DNA of 64,000 bases from Rhipidocladum racemiflorum (GCA_036346355.1 CM070572.1:6083001-6147000); one strand, 5' to 3'. Numbered from the stretch's first letter, positions 1 through 10,404 are shown. Made by a program: numbers and translations. The notes: generated from the letters alone by a model not told the origin.

Positions 1-466
1 TTTGACAGAACTAGAGATGAGTCCGAGCACACATGTATAGGAACTAGGAACTTCTTCTTTTTTACCATTTCCTTGATTTGGGTATAAGCCCGGACCGGGA
101 CTGCAGTAAAATTAGGCAGTCTAAAATTCGGTAACTTTGTTGAGGTGAGTAGGTTTGGTCAGGCCTAACAATAGGCTGCTTCGTCAGCCTTGCTTTGTGG
201 ATGGGGGAGTACCACAAAGGCGAAGCAAGGCAAGGCCCAAATCTTCAGATTGGAGTGGAATTATATAACAGGATCTTCCGATTAAAAAATTATTATTATC
301 TCGGAGCCTTTGCGACTTCTGTCGAAAGCAGAAAAGCTGACGCTATCGATTGGGCTTATGCTTTTTTCCATAAGCCAATAGAAAATTTAACAAAGACTAG
401 TAATTGTCTTTCTCGGTGCACCAAACCAAATGATCTGGTGTTAACTAATGACGCATACGTGCGTAC
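1..466 (-). other. ACC oxidase intron 2 (part), no exon 3 seen
   Basis: This stretch lies directly after the exon 2 donor of the minus-strand ACC oxidase gene. None of the six frames shows the expected third exon, which should carry the double-stranded beta-helix iron ligands. It holds a mild hairpin near 211-256 and a short palindrome near 352-376 of the sort found in hAT-type MITEs. The intron is therefore at least 466 bases long, or the gene was cut by an insertion. The ACO intron 2 is usually much shorter in grasses, which favours a transposon in the intron. Confidence 0.5.
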
Positions 467-995
467 CTGTAGTGGTCGTCGAGGTCCGGGAGGTCGGCGA
501 CGTTGGAGACGGGGAGGTGGCGGACGAAGAAGGTGCTCTCCCAGTCGACGTCCTTCACGTCGTCGCCCTTCTCGCCGGCCTCCAGCGTCCGCCGCGCGAA
601 CTCCTTGAACTTGTGCTCGCGGCAGTTGCTGTAGTGCGCCTTGGTCACTCGCTCCACCTCGTCCATCAGCTCGTGCGAGATGCCATGGTTCAGCAGCTGC
701 AGTCATATTCCAAAGTTAATGCACGGAACAACTTAAGAATATATGTCTAACTTTCTTTCTTGGCTATCCAGACACAGAATGTTGCGGAGGTGACGAACAA
801 CACATCAAGCTTTCTTTTAGGATCAAAATTATTCATGAGGTGCGTCAGTTATCTATATATGTGTGTGGCAAACTGCTGGCACCTCGAAGAAGCCCCAGTT
901 CTCGCAGGCGTCGCGGATGACCTCCATAGCTTCATCCCTCTCCTTGCTCTCCAGCTTCTCCATGTTGATCACCGGGAAGCTTAAGCAGGCACCAG

Positions 996-1002
<7 letters not shown>
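467..1002 (-). CDS. ACO: 1-aminocyclopropane-1-carboxylate oxidase, exons 1-2 (partial gene)
   Basis: ACC oxidase converts ACC to ethylene in the cytosol, using Fe(II), ascorbate and CO2. Exon 1 spans 1002-883 (40 codons, MATGACLSFPVINMEKLE through ACENWGFFE) and ends at a GT donor. Exon 2 spans 696-467 and reads LLNHGISHELMDEVERV, then DVDWESTFFVRHLP and DLPDLDDHYR, ending within the Arg codon before a GT donor. These blocks are the conserved DIOX_N half of the family, with both known ACO intron positions. Together they give the first ~117 of about 320 residues; the catalytic C-terminal half lies beyond the left edge or is lost. The start is the first ATG after the GA/CA-rich leader, 125 bases below a TATA box. 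No in-frame stop or frameshift is seen in the two exons, so the visible part looks intact. Confidence 0.88.
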
Positions 1003-1051
<49 letters not shown>

Positions 1052-1054
1052 TGT
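1003..1054. repeat. (CT)n(GT)n compound microsatellite in ACO leader
   Basis: About 16 CT units are followed by about 10 GT units. Read on the minus strand this is a CA run then a GA run ending next to the ACO start codon, so it would form most of the 5' UTR. GA-rich leaders are common in plant genes, and this tract is expected to vary in length. Confidence 0.9.
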
Positions 1055-1126
1055 GAGTTGCTGCTAGTTAATTAGCTTGAGGCTTGAGCTGAGTCTGTGC
1101 CCTCTAAGGCCGGTGGTGAGTGCTCA

Positions 1127-1133
1127 ATTTATA
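1127..1133 (-). promoter_or_regulatory. TATA box of ACC oxidase
   Basis: TATAAAT on the minus strand, 125 bases upstream of the ACO ATG in a suitable sequence context. Transcription would start near 1095-1105, giving a ~100-base leader that contains the microsatellite. Confidence 0.6.
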
Positions 1134-1240
1134 GGCGCGGGAAGCTACCACTTAACTAGACTGACCCTGGACGTAATACGAGTTTAAGCCATTTTGGTCA
1201 AATGGAAAAGGGAATAAAGTAGTCTGGACGCACAAATGCT

Positions 1241-1490
1241 AATTTTACTGTTTTAACCTCTTAAAAATATTTTTTTCAGCACTGGATTCCGCGCAAGTGT
1301 TTTCACAAAGATAACCTTTACCATACGCGAGGGGCGCTACACCGGCCAGTGCAGCGGGGCAGGGGCGACTGCACTTAAATGCTAAAGCACTACGTGGTAC
1401 TGTAGCATACTAGCATTTTTTTAACAAAAACACTTGCACGGGACTAGTTCTGAAAAAAATATTTTTTAAGAGGATAGAACAGTGAAAATT
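1241..1490. mobile_element. Inverted-repeat MITE, CACTGTTCTAG family, copy 1
   Basis: The two ends are inverted copies of about 80 bases: AATTTTACTGTTTTA at the left and the reverse of AGAACAGTGAAAATT at the right, followed by a shared AAAATATTTTTTTCAG block and a GCAAGTGTTTT block. The centre is GC-rich and contains CACCGGCCAGTGCAGCGG. No target duplication is clear. It sits about 110 bases upstream of the ACO TATA box, in the shared upstream region with the ATL pseudogene. Related copies lie at 3382-3713 and 3899-4641. Confidence 0.7.
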
Positions 1491-1715
1491 CATGAGAAGG
1501 GCGCCAGGCCCCATTGTGAGCACTAGCGCTTGCCACGCACTCAAAGCAGCTGAGGTGACAAGCTATGCAGCGCTGCGGTTCGCAAATTTCTAGTGCAGCG
1601 CATCCACTCCGTGGCTCTCCCGTCCCCTCAGTGCGTCTCTCGCCTCCATGCATGTCGAAGCAAGCAACACCGGTTCAAATCGATCGAAGCCTCGAGCGGC
1701 CGCGTGCCCGTGCTG

Positions 1716-2812
1716 ATGATGAGCTCGTTCACGTACAAGTTGCCAGTCTGCATCGGCCTCCTGAGCGTCATGTCTGTCACCGTGGTGCTCCTCCTGCACC
1801 ACTACATTCTCGTCAACTGCTACAACCCCAGCACACGGTACACGAGGTGGCGCCATGCCTTGGCGGCCATGACCATCAACAACTCCCAATAGCAGTAGGA
1901 CGACTAGGGATGAAAACGGGTCGGATAATTCCCACACGATCCGGGACCAGATACGGGATCGGATTTTACTATCTGGTCGGATCCGTATACTTGAATTCGA
2001 ATACAGGACAACCAATATATGGTAAATACGGGACGGAATCCAGATATTTGGATATTTCCTATTCGGATATCTGGATTTTTCCTATTCGGGTATTCGGATA
2101 GGGTATTCGGATCGGATATCCAGATTTCCTATTCGGATATCAGCAAAGCCTAGCCCATTTCATCTCATTTTTTTTCTCCATAGAGAGCCTATTTATATTG
2201 ACAATGAGTTGGTTCTATTAATCCTAAAGTAGCATATTCTTTCTATGATGTATATTGGATTTGATTGATATATATATATAACTTGCTACTATGGTTATGT
2301 ATCCGTACAGGTTAATTCAAAAAATATTACTCTATATATGCATGCATTATCCGTTTCCGATCCGAATCCGTCACATATCCGTCCCGTATCCATATCCCGA
2401 TTAATCCGAATTTGTATCCGTATCCGGTTCCGAATCTGGAAAAACATATGGGTTAGGATACGGGAAGAGCAATATCCGCCCGTATCCGACCCGTTTTCAC
2501 CCCTAAGGACGACGTGAGCTACAGTGTGGACCTGAGCCCGTCGTCGTGGGTGCAGCTGGTGAGGGCCGCGGCAGCGGCGGCGGCGGTGTGAGCGAGTCCA
2601 CGTGCTCGGTGTGCCTGGCAGACTTCGCGGACGGCGAAGCGATGCAGGTGTTGCCGGAGTGCATGCACCACTTCCATGCTGATTGCCTCAGCACAGGCTG
2701 CCAACACCAACTGCCCCGTGTGCCGCACCGAGACCATGCCCACGCCCAGCCCAGCCTCCCTCAATCACCAGTTCTCCATCTCCATCTCCATCTCCCTCTA
2801 AGATATCCTCAA
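1716..2812 (+). pseudogene. ATL-type RING-H2 ubiquitin ligase pseudogene
   Basis: ATL proteins are membrane-anchored E3 ubiquitin ligases with an N-terminal transmembrane helix and a RING-H2 finger. From the ATG at 1716 the reading frame gives one hydrophobic helix (LPVCIGLLSVMSVTVVLLL) and then stops at 1892. The RING resumes near 2598 with CSVCLADFADGEAMQVLPEC and MHHFHADC. The final cysteine pair, readable as NTNCPVCRTET, lies in another frame, and the stretch holding the conserved Trp has been shortened. A hAT MITE (1905-2505) splits the gene, and even without it at least two frame breaks remain. The gene is almost certainly dead. It is head-to-head with ACC oxidase. Confidence 0.82.
1905..2505. 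mobile_element. hAT-type MITE inserted in the ATL pseudogene
   Basis: The termini are TAGGGATGAAAACGGGTCGG and its inverted partner ending CCCGTTTTCACCCCTA. An exact 8-bp duplication AGGACGAC flanks it (1897-1904 and 2506-2513), the hallmark of hAT transposition. The 601-base body is AT-rich, with many TATCCG/CGGATA words and no coding capacity. Related ends occur at 22696-23531 and at 62065. Confidence 0.93.
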
Positions 2813-3381
2813 GTGCACATAGCATCATATATTAGGGCCATGCCATCGACAGGGAGAACCAGGGGCGGCGTACTGGAAGTACATGGGAAAGAAGCAAAGC
2901 AGTGTTAGTTGCTCTATTCCATTTTATGTGGGGAGAGTGAGGTAGAAGAACACATATTCTTTTGTCAGAATTGGTGCAAGGCATTAAATGACCTCGCAAA
3001 ATTCCTAAATTGTTGATTAAAATTCTACTTTTTGCTACTCAGCACTGAACCAAAAAAATCTTAAACTATCGACTAACATTAAATAACTTTGGTACTCATC
3101 ACTGAACTAGATTAATTCTAAAATGGTTGATTAATCGGTACACCGGTGAAGCAAATAAAACAAACAAATTAAAAACTTTTCGTGCTACGCTGTTATATTT
3201 CTCTCCGAAATATTTTTCATGCTATTGATTGGTTGTGAAAAACAAAAATCAATTATAAAAATAACATCGAGCTAGTACAAGAAAATTCCGCGGCATATTT
3301 TCTACTGTTCTTATTTATATCTAAAAAATTCCTGGTTCATAATTTATAAGGTCAATTCATGCCTTTCTATATAGGGTATAA
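2813..3381. other. Intergenic, no feature recognised
   Basis: AT-rich sequence with no credible reading frame, inverted repeat or RNA gene visible. Confidence 0.5.
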
Positions 3382-3505
3382 CTCTTCACTTTGTAGTCCC
3401 AAAAAATTAATTTTTTAGAACTAGCCGTCGTGTGATTTTTTTTCTATTATAATGTATTTATAAAACCTAATAAAATTATAATGTATTTTCTCAAAACTAG
3501 TTGCT

Positions 3506-3543
<38 letters not shown>

Positions 3544-3713
3544 GTACAGCGCCCCCGCTCCGCTGCACTGGCCAGTACAATGTGCCCCAGCCGTTGCACT
3601 GGCCGGTGTAGCGTCCCTCCCCCATGATAAGAGTCATTTTTGTAAAAAAAATACTTACGCAGAGACTGGTTCTAAAAAAATATTTTTTAACGAACTAGAA
3701 CAGTGAAAAATTC
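3382..3713. mobile_element. Inverted-repeat MITE, CACTGTTCTAG family, copy 2
   Basis: The left end (CTTCACTTTGTAGTCCC, then a TTTTTTAGAACTAG block) is the inverted partner of the right end (GAACTAGAACAGTGAAAAATTC). The GC-rich core at 3550-3615 carries CTGCACTGGCCAGTAC and CACTGGCCGGTGTAGCG, the reverse of the core of copy 1. A 30-base poly-A tract (3510-3539) lies inside it. No target duplication was found. Confidence 0.6.
3510..3539. repeat. Poly-A tract
   Basis: An uninterrupted run of 30 adenines inside the MITE, a probable slippage product. Confidence 0.95.
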
Positions 3714-3898
3714 CACGAATGCAACCAATGCGCTAGCTAGCATCACTGTGCGCGCCGCAGGTTACCCGACACAGGCTGTCTTCAACATTGCTTCTTACTG
3801 CTCGCTAGCAGCTAGTTGATGCCTGATGGAGAAGTATAATACTGTATCATGAATCATGATAGTGTTGGCTGCTATTATATATACTTAACCTAAGTGCT

Positions 3899-4641
3899 GG
3901 ATTTTCACTGTTTTAGTTCCTTAATTTTTTTTTCAAAAATAGCCTCGCACAAGCGCTTTTACAAAAATAATTTTTGCCGCGGGCTAGGTGTGTTGCACTG
4001 CCACGTGCAACGCCTCCACAGAGCTACAACCGTGTACAACGCTCCCACAGAGTTGCACAAGCCGTGTGCAGCTCCCCATAGAGCTACACTTTTTAAAATA
4101 TATATATATATATATATTAAACAATCCTTTTTAAAAAAATATAAAATATATATTTTTAAGTGTACAGCCCCCCAATGAAGCAGCACATTTTTTAAAAAAA
4201 TAAAAGGCGCAGCTCCGTGGAAGAGATGCATACTTAAAAAAATGTATTTTTATTTCTTTTTTAAAAAAGATTTTTTTTATATTTTTTAAAAAAGGTGCAG
4301 CTCTATGGGGGGTGTTGTGTACGGTTGCAGCTCCATAAAGACGCTGCACACGGCAGTGCATCACACCTAGCCCGCGACAATAGTTATTTGAGAGTGACTA
4401 GGGAACGGTATACCGTTGCAACGGTATAGCCGTGAAACTTATGAAACTTATCAGTTTCATGTTTTATCAGTTTTTAGTGCTAAGTTTCATGAGTTTCAGT
4501 GCAAAAAATCATAAGTTTCATGAGTTTCAGAGGTATACCGTTGCAACGGTATACCGTTTTTTAGTTTTTCTGTAGTTATTTTTGTAAAAACGTTTGCGCA
4601 GGAATACTTTTGAAAAAAAGACCTAGAACAATGAAAAATTC
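3899..4641. mobile_element. Inverted-repeat MITE, CACTGTTCTAG family, copy 3
   Basis: The left end GGATTTTCACTGTTTTAG and the right end CTAGAACAATGAAAAATTC are inverted partners. The arms continue inward through TTTTTTTCAAAA, then AGCGCTTTTACAAAAATA, then a GTGCAACGC/CTCCA-rich block and a (TA)n tract near 4099-4117. A GGTATACC/GTTTCA repeat (4402-4560) is nested in the right arm. There is no coding capacity; the long GC-rich arms could form an extended hairpin transcript. Confidence 0.6.
4402..4560. repeat. GGTATACC / GTTTCA repeat, copy 1
   Basis: Two copies of an AACGGTATACCGTT-like palindrome (near 4405 and 4534) bracket a run of degenerate GTTTCATGAGTTTCAGTG units. The same palindrome plus the same units recur at 18970-19140, and a diverged form opens the repeat at 7264. 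Confidence 0.7.
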
Positions 4642-4652
4642 TCTATTACATA

Positions 4653-5000
4653 CTCCCTCTGTCCCACAAAGAATGAATTTCTAGTGTTCAAAAATTGTCC
4701 CACAAAGAGTGCATCTTTAGTCCGTAGGGTCCACCCAAAACCCATTAATTCCCATAACTCCACTCTAAGATTTGAAAATTTGTGGCTCCTTTGCATGCTT
4801 AATAATTTGGCGTGGAGTAATATCCCACTAATCTTCTGCATGCAGAGCTGTAAATGTATGCATACGCATTTAAGTAACAGTGGAAATCAAAACGCCAGCA
4901 CGTTTATGCATGGAGTAACAAGGGTCATATTAGTTATTTACCTTGCACACTAATCTGTCTTATAAAAACTAGAAATGCACTCTTTGTGAGATAGAGGGAG
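4653..5000. mobile_element. Stowaway MITE
   Basis: It begins CTCCCTCTGTCCCACAAAG and ends CTTTGTGAGATAGAGGGAG, flanked by TA on both sides, the Stowaway (Tc1/mariner) target duplication. A closely related copy in the opposite orientation is at 28892-29126, sharing the TAGTCCGTAGGG and GCATGCTTA-type interior words. It is non-coding. Confidence 0.88.
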
Positions 5001-5149
5001 TACCGACCATAGCTACTACACACATTACTTTATAGATTGATGATGACAAGATTTTAGGCATAGTACACCTGGCCCTGGGTGGAATACCAATTTTACTGTT
5101 GTTCTAGTGTAAACACCTCATATATGCTAGGGACATATCATGTGCCAGC

Positions 5150-5540
5150 CGCCGTGGCCGTGGGTGCCATCCGAGGTTCAAATAATCGTCGACAATGCTC
5201 GATTATCGTAATAATTGAAGTTACCAATAGACACGAAATTAATTCCCGACCGATAAATCGAGAAAATAAAAAAAAATTCGAAAAAATTTATGCGGCGTAA
5301 ATATCATGATTATCGAAACATATCGAGTGATTATCGCTTAAAAATCGACCGATAAGGAAGTTCGCTTCATCGGCTGATTTTCGAGGCAAATATCGCGATT
5401 ATCGCTAAATATAAAGCGAAAATCGATGATCTTCTTTTTTTTTCAACAATTTTGATTTTTGAAATTATACAATTTTTTGACTAATTTCGACCAATTTTTG
5501 GTTCGATTAATCGATTTTCACGCGATTTTTCATAAAACGG
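5150..5540. repeat. Degenerate ATTATCG / CGATAA repeat
   Basis: The words ATTATCG, CGATAA and ATCGA recur at irregular spacing, giving a low-complexity region without a reading frame. In texture it resembles the GAGATCTCGG/GAAATTTC elements at 18044 and 54343, but with a different core word. Its boundaries were not found. Confidence 0.45.
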
Positions 5541-6291
5541 TAATTGAAACGCTAGTGCCATCATATGAAACATGGCAATTTTGCCATTTGAAAACTAGTT
5601 CCCAAGGTTTAATTGAGTACTCAGTACTCACTGCTATTCTACTCTCCAGACAAAATAACACAAAAGTTTATATCAAACGACGGTTTGTGGTTTAGTTCAA
5701 CTTGGCTCCTCCATTTTACCTTAGAATCCGGCTAGTTTCCATTTCACCGGTACATCAGAGAAGAGGCAGCATTCAAGTGGCTCAATTCGCACGTCTTCTA
5801 GAACAGCAATACCATCTACAGCTAATAGTGCGAGCACTTATTGTCGTGAGTCCTGACTTAAAAGTTGGAGAATTGGAGCACAGCTCATGCACGAATGGTG
5901 CTTAGTTACCCCCACCGGATGCAATCTTGCTCGATGCATCGATCTTGCTCAGCAGCTGGACCCCCAGACCCCATGTCCTCCCATCGATGGGCAGGGTGTC
6001 GTCGTCATCCCTGATCAAGTCTTATCTGCATGTCCCTTCTTCCTGATCTCTCCTTACTCCATCAAGGTAGGGGCCGGATTAAACTCCACTACGTCGCTCC
6101 GATCTCCGTTCTCTCGCAGCCTGACTTTTCTCCACGACCCTCTGTGCATGTACATGCTGGCAGGATGCTGCACTGGGTAGCTAATCCACTCGTCTCAGAT
6201 CTTTCTGCCATTTCTAACTAGCGCAGCATGCAGGACAGCAGGACCAATATTCCGATCACGAGTGGACTTGCTTTTACCTGTCGCGCCAGTT
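5541..6291. other. Intergenic, no feature recognised
   Basis: Reading frames here are short and show no family similarity. No inverted repeat or RNA gene was seen. Confidence 0.4.
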
Positions 6292-6982
6292 TTGGGCCCC
6301 CTTCGTCACACATTCTGGATTATAGACAGCTCTCTAAAGAAGCGGCTGTCTAAAGAATATGCTGGCTGTAGAATCTGGTCGTTTGGCAATCCGCTTGAGA
6401 ATCTAATTGTTTGGACAAAGGGACGGCAACAAAGAAGGAGGAGCCGGGGCCGGCGCGGAGGAGGAGGTGCTGGGGCCGATGCGGAGGAGGAGCTTAGGCC
6501 AGCGAGGAGGAGGAGCTGGGGCTCGCTGGAGGAAGAGGAGCTCGGGTGGCGGCGGCCCGGCGCGCGCGGAGGAGGAGCTCAGGCTGGCGCGGAGAAGGTG
6601 GAGCTCGGGGTGGCTGGTACAGGAGGAGGAGGAGCTCGGGCCAGCGAGAAGAAAGAGGAGCTCGGGCTAGCGCAGGAGGGGGAGGAGGACCTCGGGCAGC
6701 GACCAGGAGGATCTCGGGCGGCGGCGGTTCGACGGCCGAAGGGTGGCAGGCTAGCGACCGGAGGAGGAGCTCGAGTGCAGGGCCTTTGGGTGGAGGAGGA
6801 GGCTCGGCCTTCAGTACACACCCGTAGAATCGGTAGAGAAACGGGATTCTAGCCGTTTCTAATTTTATGTGTAAAGACAACTTATGATTCTCAAAGAAGC
6901 TATCCAGAATCCTCCCGTTCGATAAATAATCCACTTTTTTTTTAAGCAGAAGTTGTCTATAAGCTGAAACGAACGGGGCCTT
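6292..6982. mobile_element. Inverted-repeat element with purine-rich GGAGGAGCTCGGG core
   Basis: The left end (GGGCCCCCTTCGTC, then ATTATAGACAGCTTC-like sequence) is inverted at the right end (AGTTGTCTATAAGCTGAAACG, then AACGGGGCC). This pattern is typical of non-autonomous hAT-like elements. The centre (6430-6800) is almost purely G and A on the plus strand, built from degenerate GGAGGAGGAGCTCGGG units. Open frames through the centre are a by-product of the repeat. No exact target duplication was found. Confidence 0.55.
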
Positions 6983-7150
6983 GGGCTCTGCGAAACAAAC
7001 ATGCCTTTGAAGTTGCGGAAAGCAAATCAAAAGCGTGATGGAGAAATGCTAGCTTTAGTCCTATACTCTCTGTCGTATATATGTTGATCGACGAAGTTAA
7101 AGAAACAAGGAAAAAAATACTACTAGGGTTTTATAATTCATTCATTAACA

Positions 7151-7262
7151 TATACTCCCTCTAGCCGTAACTAGTTGCTGTTTTAAATATTTAATTAGAT
7201 ACATGCAAATAATATACATAGATTTATCTTGAAAAAAACTTTCATGATATTATAATTTTATT
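7151..7262. mobile_element. Stowaway MITE remnant (left end)
   Basis: Starts TACTCCCTCTAGCCGTAACTAG and continues with AAATATTTAATTAGATACAT, a stretch also present in the element at 25870-26076. No right end was found; the GTTTCA repeat follows at once. Confidence 0.5.
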
Positions 7263-7263
7263 G

Positions 7264-7862
7264 GGTATACCATTGGAAGTGCTGCTCAACGATATAGCAA
7301 AGTTTCAATATTTATCAAAGTTTTAACAACTTTCATATGTCGCCAAAAGTTTTGAGTTGATGTTTCAACCAAGTTTCAGGTATCACCAATGTTTTGAAGA
7401 GTTTTGTTCAAAAAGGTTTCAATATGTTCAAGAGGTTTGAAGAAAGTTTCACAGAGTATCAGCAAAGTTTCATCCAGTTTCAAACAAGTTTCAGAAAAAA
7501 TTTCATAAGTTTCAAAGTTTCAGTATGTTTCAAGGAATTTTTCTTATAACTTGAAGATTCGAAGCAAGTCTCTAGAATTTTCATCCAATTTCAAAGTGTC
7601 AGTATCTTTTTCATAACGTGAGGAATTGAAGCAAGTTTTAGAAAGTTTTATCCAGTTTGAAACTAGTTTCAAACAAAATTTTGAAAGTTTCAAAGTTTTT
7701 AATATGTTTCAAGGTTTTTTTTTCATAACATGGGGATTCAGAGCAAGTTTCAGAAAAAATTCATCGAGTTTCAAACAAGTTTCAAACAAAAAATCGTAAG
7801 TTTCAAAGTTTTAGTAAGTTTCAAGGAATTTTTTCCTAACCTAAAGATTCGAAGAACGATTT
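7264..7862. repeat. Long GTTTCA-type degenerate tandem repeat
   Basis: It opens with GGTATACCATTGG and AACGATATAGC, like the other members of this family, then continues for almost 600 bases as repeats of CAAGTTTCAAACAAA, AAAGTTTCA and AGAAAGTTT. Longer units of about 120 bases (CATAAC.TG..GATTC.AAGCAAGTTT) recur near 7530, 7610 and 7720. No coding potential. Confidence 0.75.
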
Positions 7863-7882
7863 AGACAAACGCTTCAAAATTC

Positions 7883-9471
7883 AAATTGTTTATTGTACTA
7901 GTCCTGTTCACAAAAAATTTAGTAAAAATAGCCTCAGTACATGAGAAGTAACGAAAATAGCCCCATGCAGTGCTGTGGAGGAACTGCAAGCCGCTTGCGA
8001 CGGGTGGGAGGGGCTACAAGCCGGCTTGCAGATCCTCCACGGCACTGCAAGCCATTTTTTTTTAGTTGTTTTTTTTTTTTTTTGGAAAAAAGTGGCTTTG
8101 CAGCTTCTCCACGATGCTACAAGCTTTTCTTTGTTTTTATTTTGATTATTTTGTTTTTTTTTTAAAAAAAAGTGGCTTGCAGCTCCTCCATGGATCTGCA
8201 AGCTATTTTTTTGTTATTTTATTTCGGTTGCTTTTTTTGTTTTTGAAAAAGGTTGGGAGAAAATTGAGCGAAATAAAAGACAAATATAGTCGGTTGGACA
8301 TCATGACATATCAAAATCATGATTTCTAGTTACCTTTACATCTTTTTCATCCTGTGTAAATCTTTGAACCTCATCGTTATCAGACCTCATTTTCTTTGTA
8401 TTTACCATAGTTGTTTCTTCCTGTTGGGCAACCCTATCATGTCCATCATAATCAAATCTCTTCTCACCTATCGTGAAACTACTTCTCCCTTTATTGCTAT
8501 CAGATCTTAATTTTCATCCATTTTTGCCACTGTCGTCCATCTCCCGTCAATAGGCTATTTATTCTTTCTGTCTTCTTCAAGCGTTGTAAACATGTTACAG
8601 AGAGGCGATATGAATTTTCTCCTTTGATGATCCAAAGCTTATGTGCACTTCACTTTTTTTTATTTCTGTAATTGAGGCCTTAAAACATTATAAGAGCCAT
8701 TTTCACCCAATTTCTTTTTGTCACTCAACTCACAACTCTTCCTTTTTCTTTTATTATATTTCTCACGCCTCTGAGTAATTCTTTTTCTCTCTAGCGGGTA
8801 TAGCCTCGTTTAGAGATCGATGTGTGAACGAATTCAATCCTTCTACTTAAACGAACTTAAATCGTCAACCGTGCTGGATTGTTTTTGAACAATGGATTCC
8901 ATGTTTGTTTGTAAGTAGTGGTTTCCTCGCTTACATCGTATTGGTGCAAGTTGCATCGGATGCTCGGTGGCAAACCAAAATTTGTTGTGTGCTTTTCACT
9001 AGGAGGAAAGAGTTATTTCACAATGATGTGTGTTTTTTTCCGTTTTGCATTGTTATGTAAAACTCTTGTTGCACTGCCATTTGCATGCTTATCTCAGGTG
9101 AAAATTTCTCGTTTATATATGGTGTGCAAGGTTGCAAGTTAGATCTTGATATATCGTGATATGTCCAACCAGTTATATTCACTTGTGGTTTCGCTCTATT
9201 TTCTTCTTACTTTTTTTAAAAATGAGAAGAAGAAAAAAAACAAAAAAGCAACAAAAAAAAATGGCTTGCAGCTTCATGAAGGAGCTGCAAGCCACTTTTT
9301 TAAAAACAACCAAAACAAAAAAAAACGGTTTGCAGCTCCATGGACGTGATGCAAGGCATTTTTTCCAAAAAAAAAAAAAAAAAACGGTTTGCAATGTCTC
9401 CACAGCGCTGCACGTACTGAGACTATTTTTGCTAAATATTTTGTGAACAAGGCTAGTACAATAAACAATTC
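7883..9471. mobile_element. Non-autonomous Mutator-like element with GCTGCAAGCC arms
   Basis: The left terminus AAATTGTTTATTGTACTAG is matched by the inverted right terminus; similarity continues through TTCACAAAA.ATTTAG.AAAAATAG and CTCAGTAC and then into arms rich in GCTGCAAGCC and CTCCA. The flanks TCAAAATTC (7874-7882) and TCAAAACTC (9472-9480) form a 9-bp target duplication with one mismatch, which points to a Mutator-type element. The 1.6-kb interior holds T- and A-rich runs and no credible gene. Confidence 0.72.
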
Positions 9472-9816
9472 TCAAAACTCAGTGCGAGTTACAACAAAAT
9501 ATAATGCAGGTTTCACAAGAAATGAGAGAAGTTTTAAACAAAGTTTCAGAAATCTGCACGCGGCTCCTTATCGTCACCGTTGTTGCTAGGCACCAGTACC
9601 ACAGCGTTGTGCTGTGCACGTAGTTCGACCTCACCAACCCATCACGCCTGCCCATCTGCGTCTCGCCGAGCCACATTTGCATGGCCTCGCTGCCCCGCTG
9701 AGTCGTGCCGGTGTCTCTGCTCAGTGCCTTTGCATTAGTCGACATGCCAAGACAGATCGAAGCTCGCTCTCTACGCTTACTCTTCTGCAAACTTCCGGCC
9801 ATGTTTTGGTTTCCAA

Positions 9817-9820
<4 letters not shown>

Positions 9821-9863
<43 letters not shown>
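9821..9863. repeat. (GA)21 microsatellite
   Basis: An uninterrupted GA run, followed by a short GTGTGTG stretch. Confidence 0.95.
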
Positions 9864-9865
<2 letters not shown>

Positions 9866-9959
9866 TGTGGGTATGGATGCGGACGACATCGAAATATCAA
9901 ATAGATAATGAAGGCAAACAGTGGGTATCACTTGTTCGTGTCCAGAGTTACCAATGAAC

Positions 9960-10092
9960 GGCGGCCAAACAATATACCGTTTTAAAGATTTTCTCTTTTA
10001 TAAATATATTATAATAAAAAATAGTAGTTAAAACTATGTTTTAGAGATCATATTAATATCTAAAATGATAATTATTTATGGACGGATGGAAT
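9960..10092. mobile_element. Stowaway MITE remnant
   Basis: Contains TTTTATAAATATATTATAATAAAAA and ends ATTATTTATGGACGGATGGAATA, a decayed Stowaway right end. The same interior words are in the element at 25870-26076. The rest of 9864-10394 shows nothing else. Confidence 0.45.
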
Positions 10093-10404
10093 ACAATCGA
10101 GAAGACATACATATATGATCCAAAGATTATACGTATATATTTGGTTGTGAGAGAAATTAATGCAACAAAAGCTAGCTGTTGCACCAAGCTGATACATCGG
10201 TAGAGAGGAGCAAGCTTCCTAGCTTATAGTTAGCTAGCCAATATACTCGAATGTACCCGCTGGGGACAATAATAGTGGCCACCAGATCAAATATAGTCAT
10301 GTGCAAGACACTCACCAGAATATCTTGCAACTTGCATGCCGTTACATTGGCTATAGCTAGAACTAGCTCGCTCTGAGGGAGTCCATATAGTAGCTTTTTT
10401 TTTA

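Noticed and set aside
6262..7030. Frames of 178-196 codons rich in Glu/Gly or Pro/Leu
   Set aside because: By-product of the GGAGGAGCTCGGG repeat inside a transposon; no domain.
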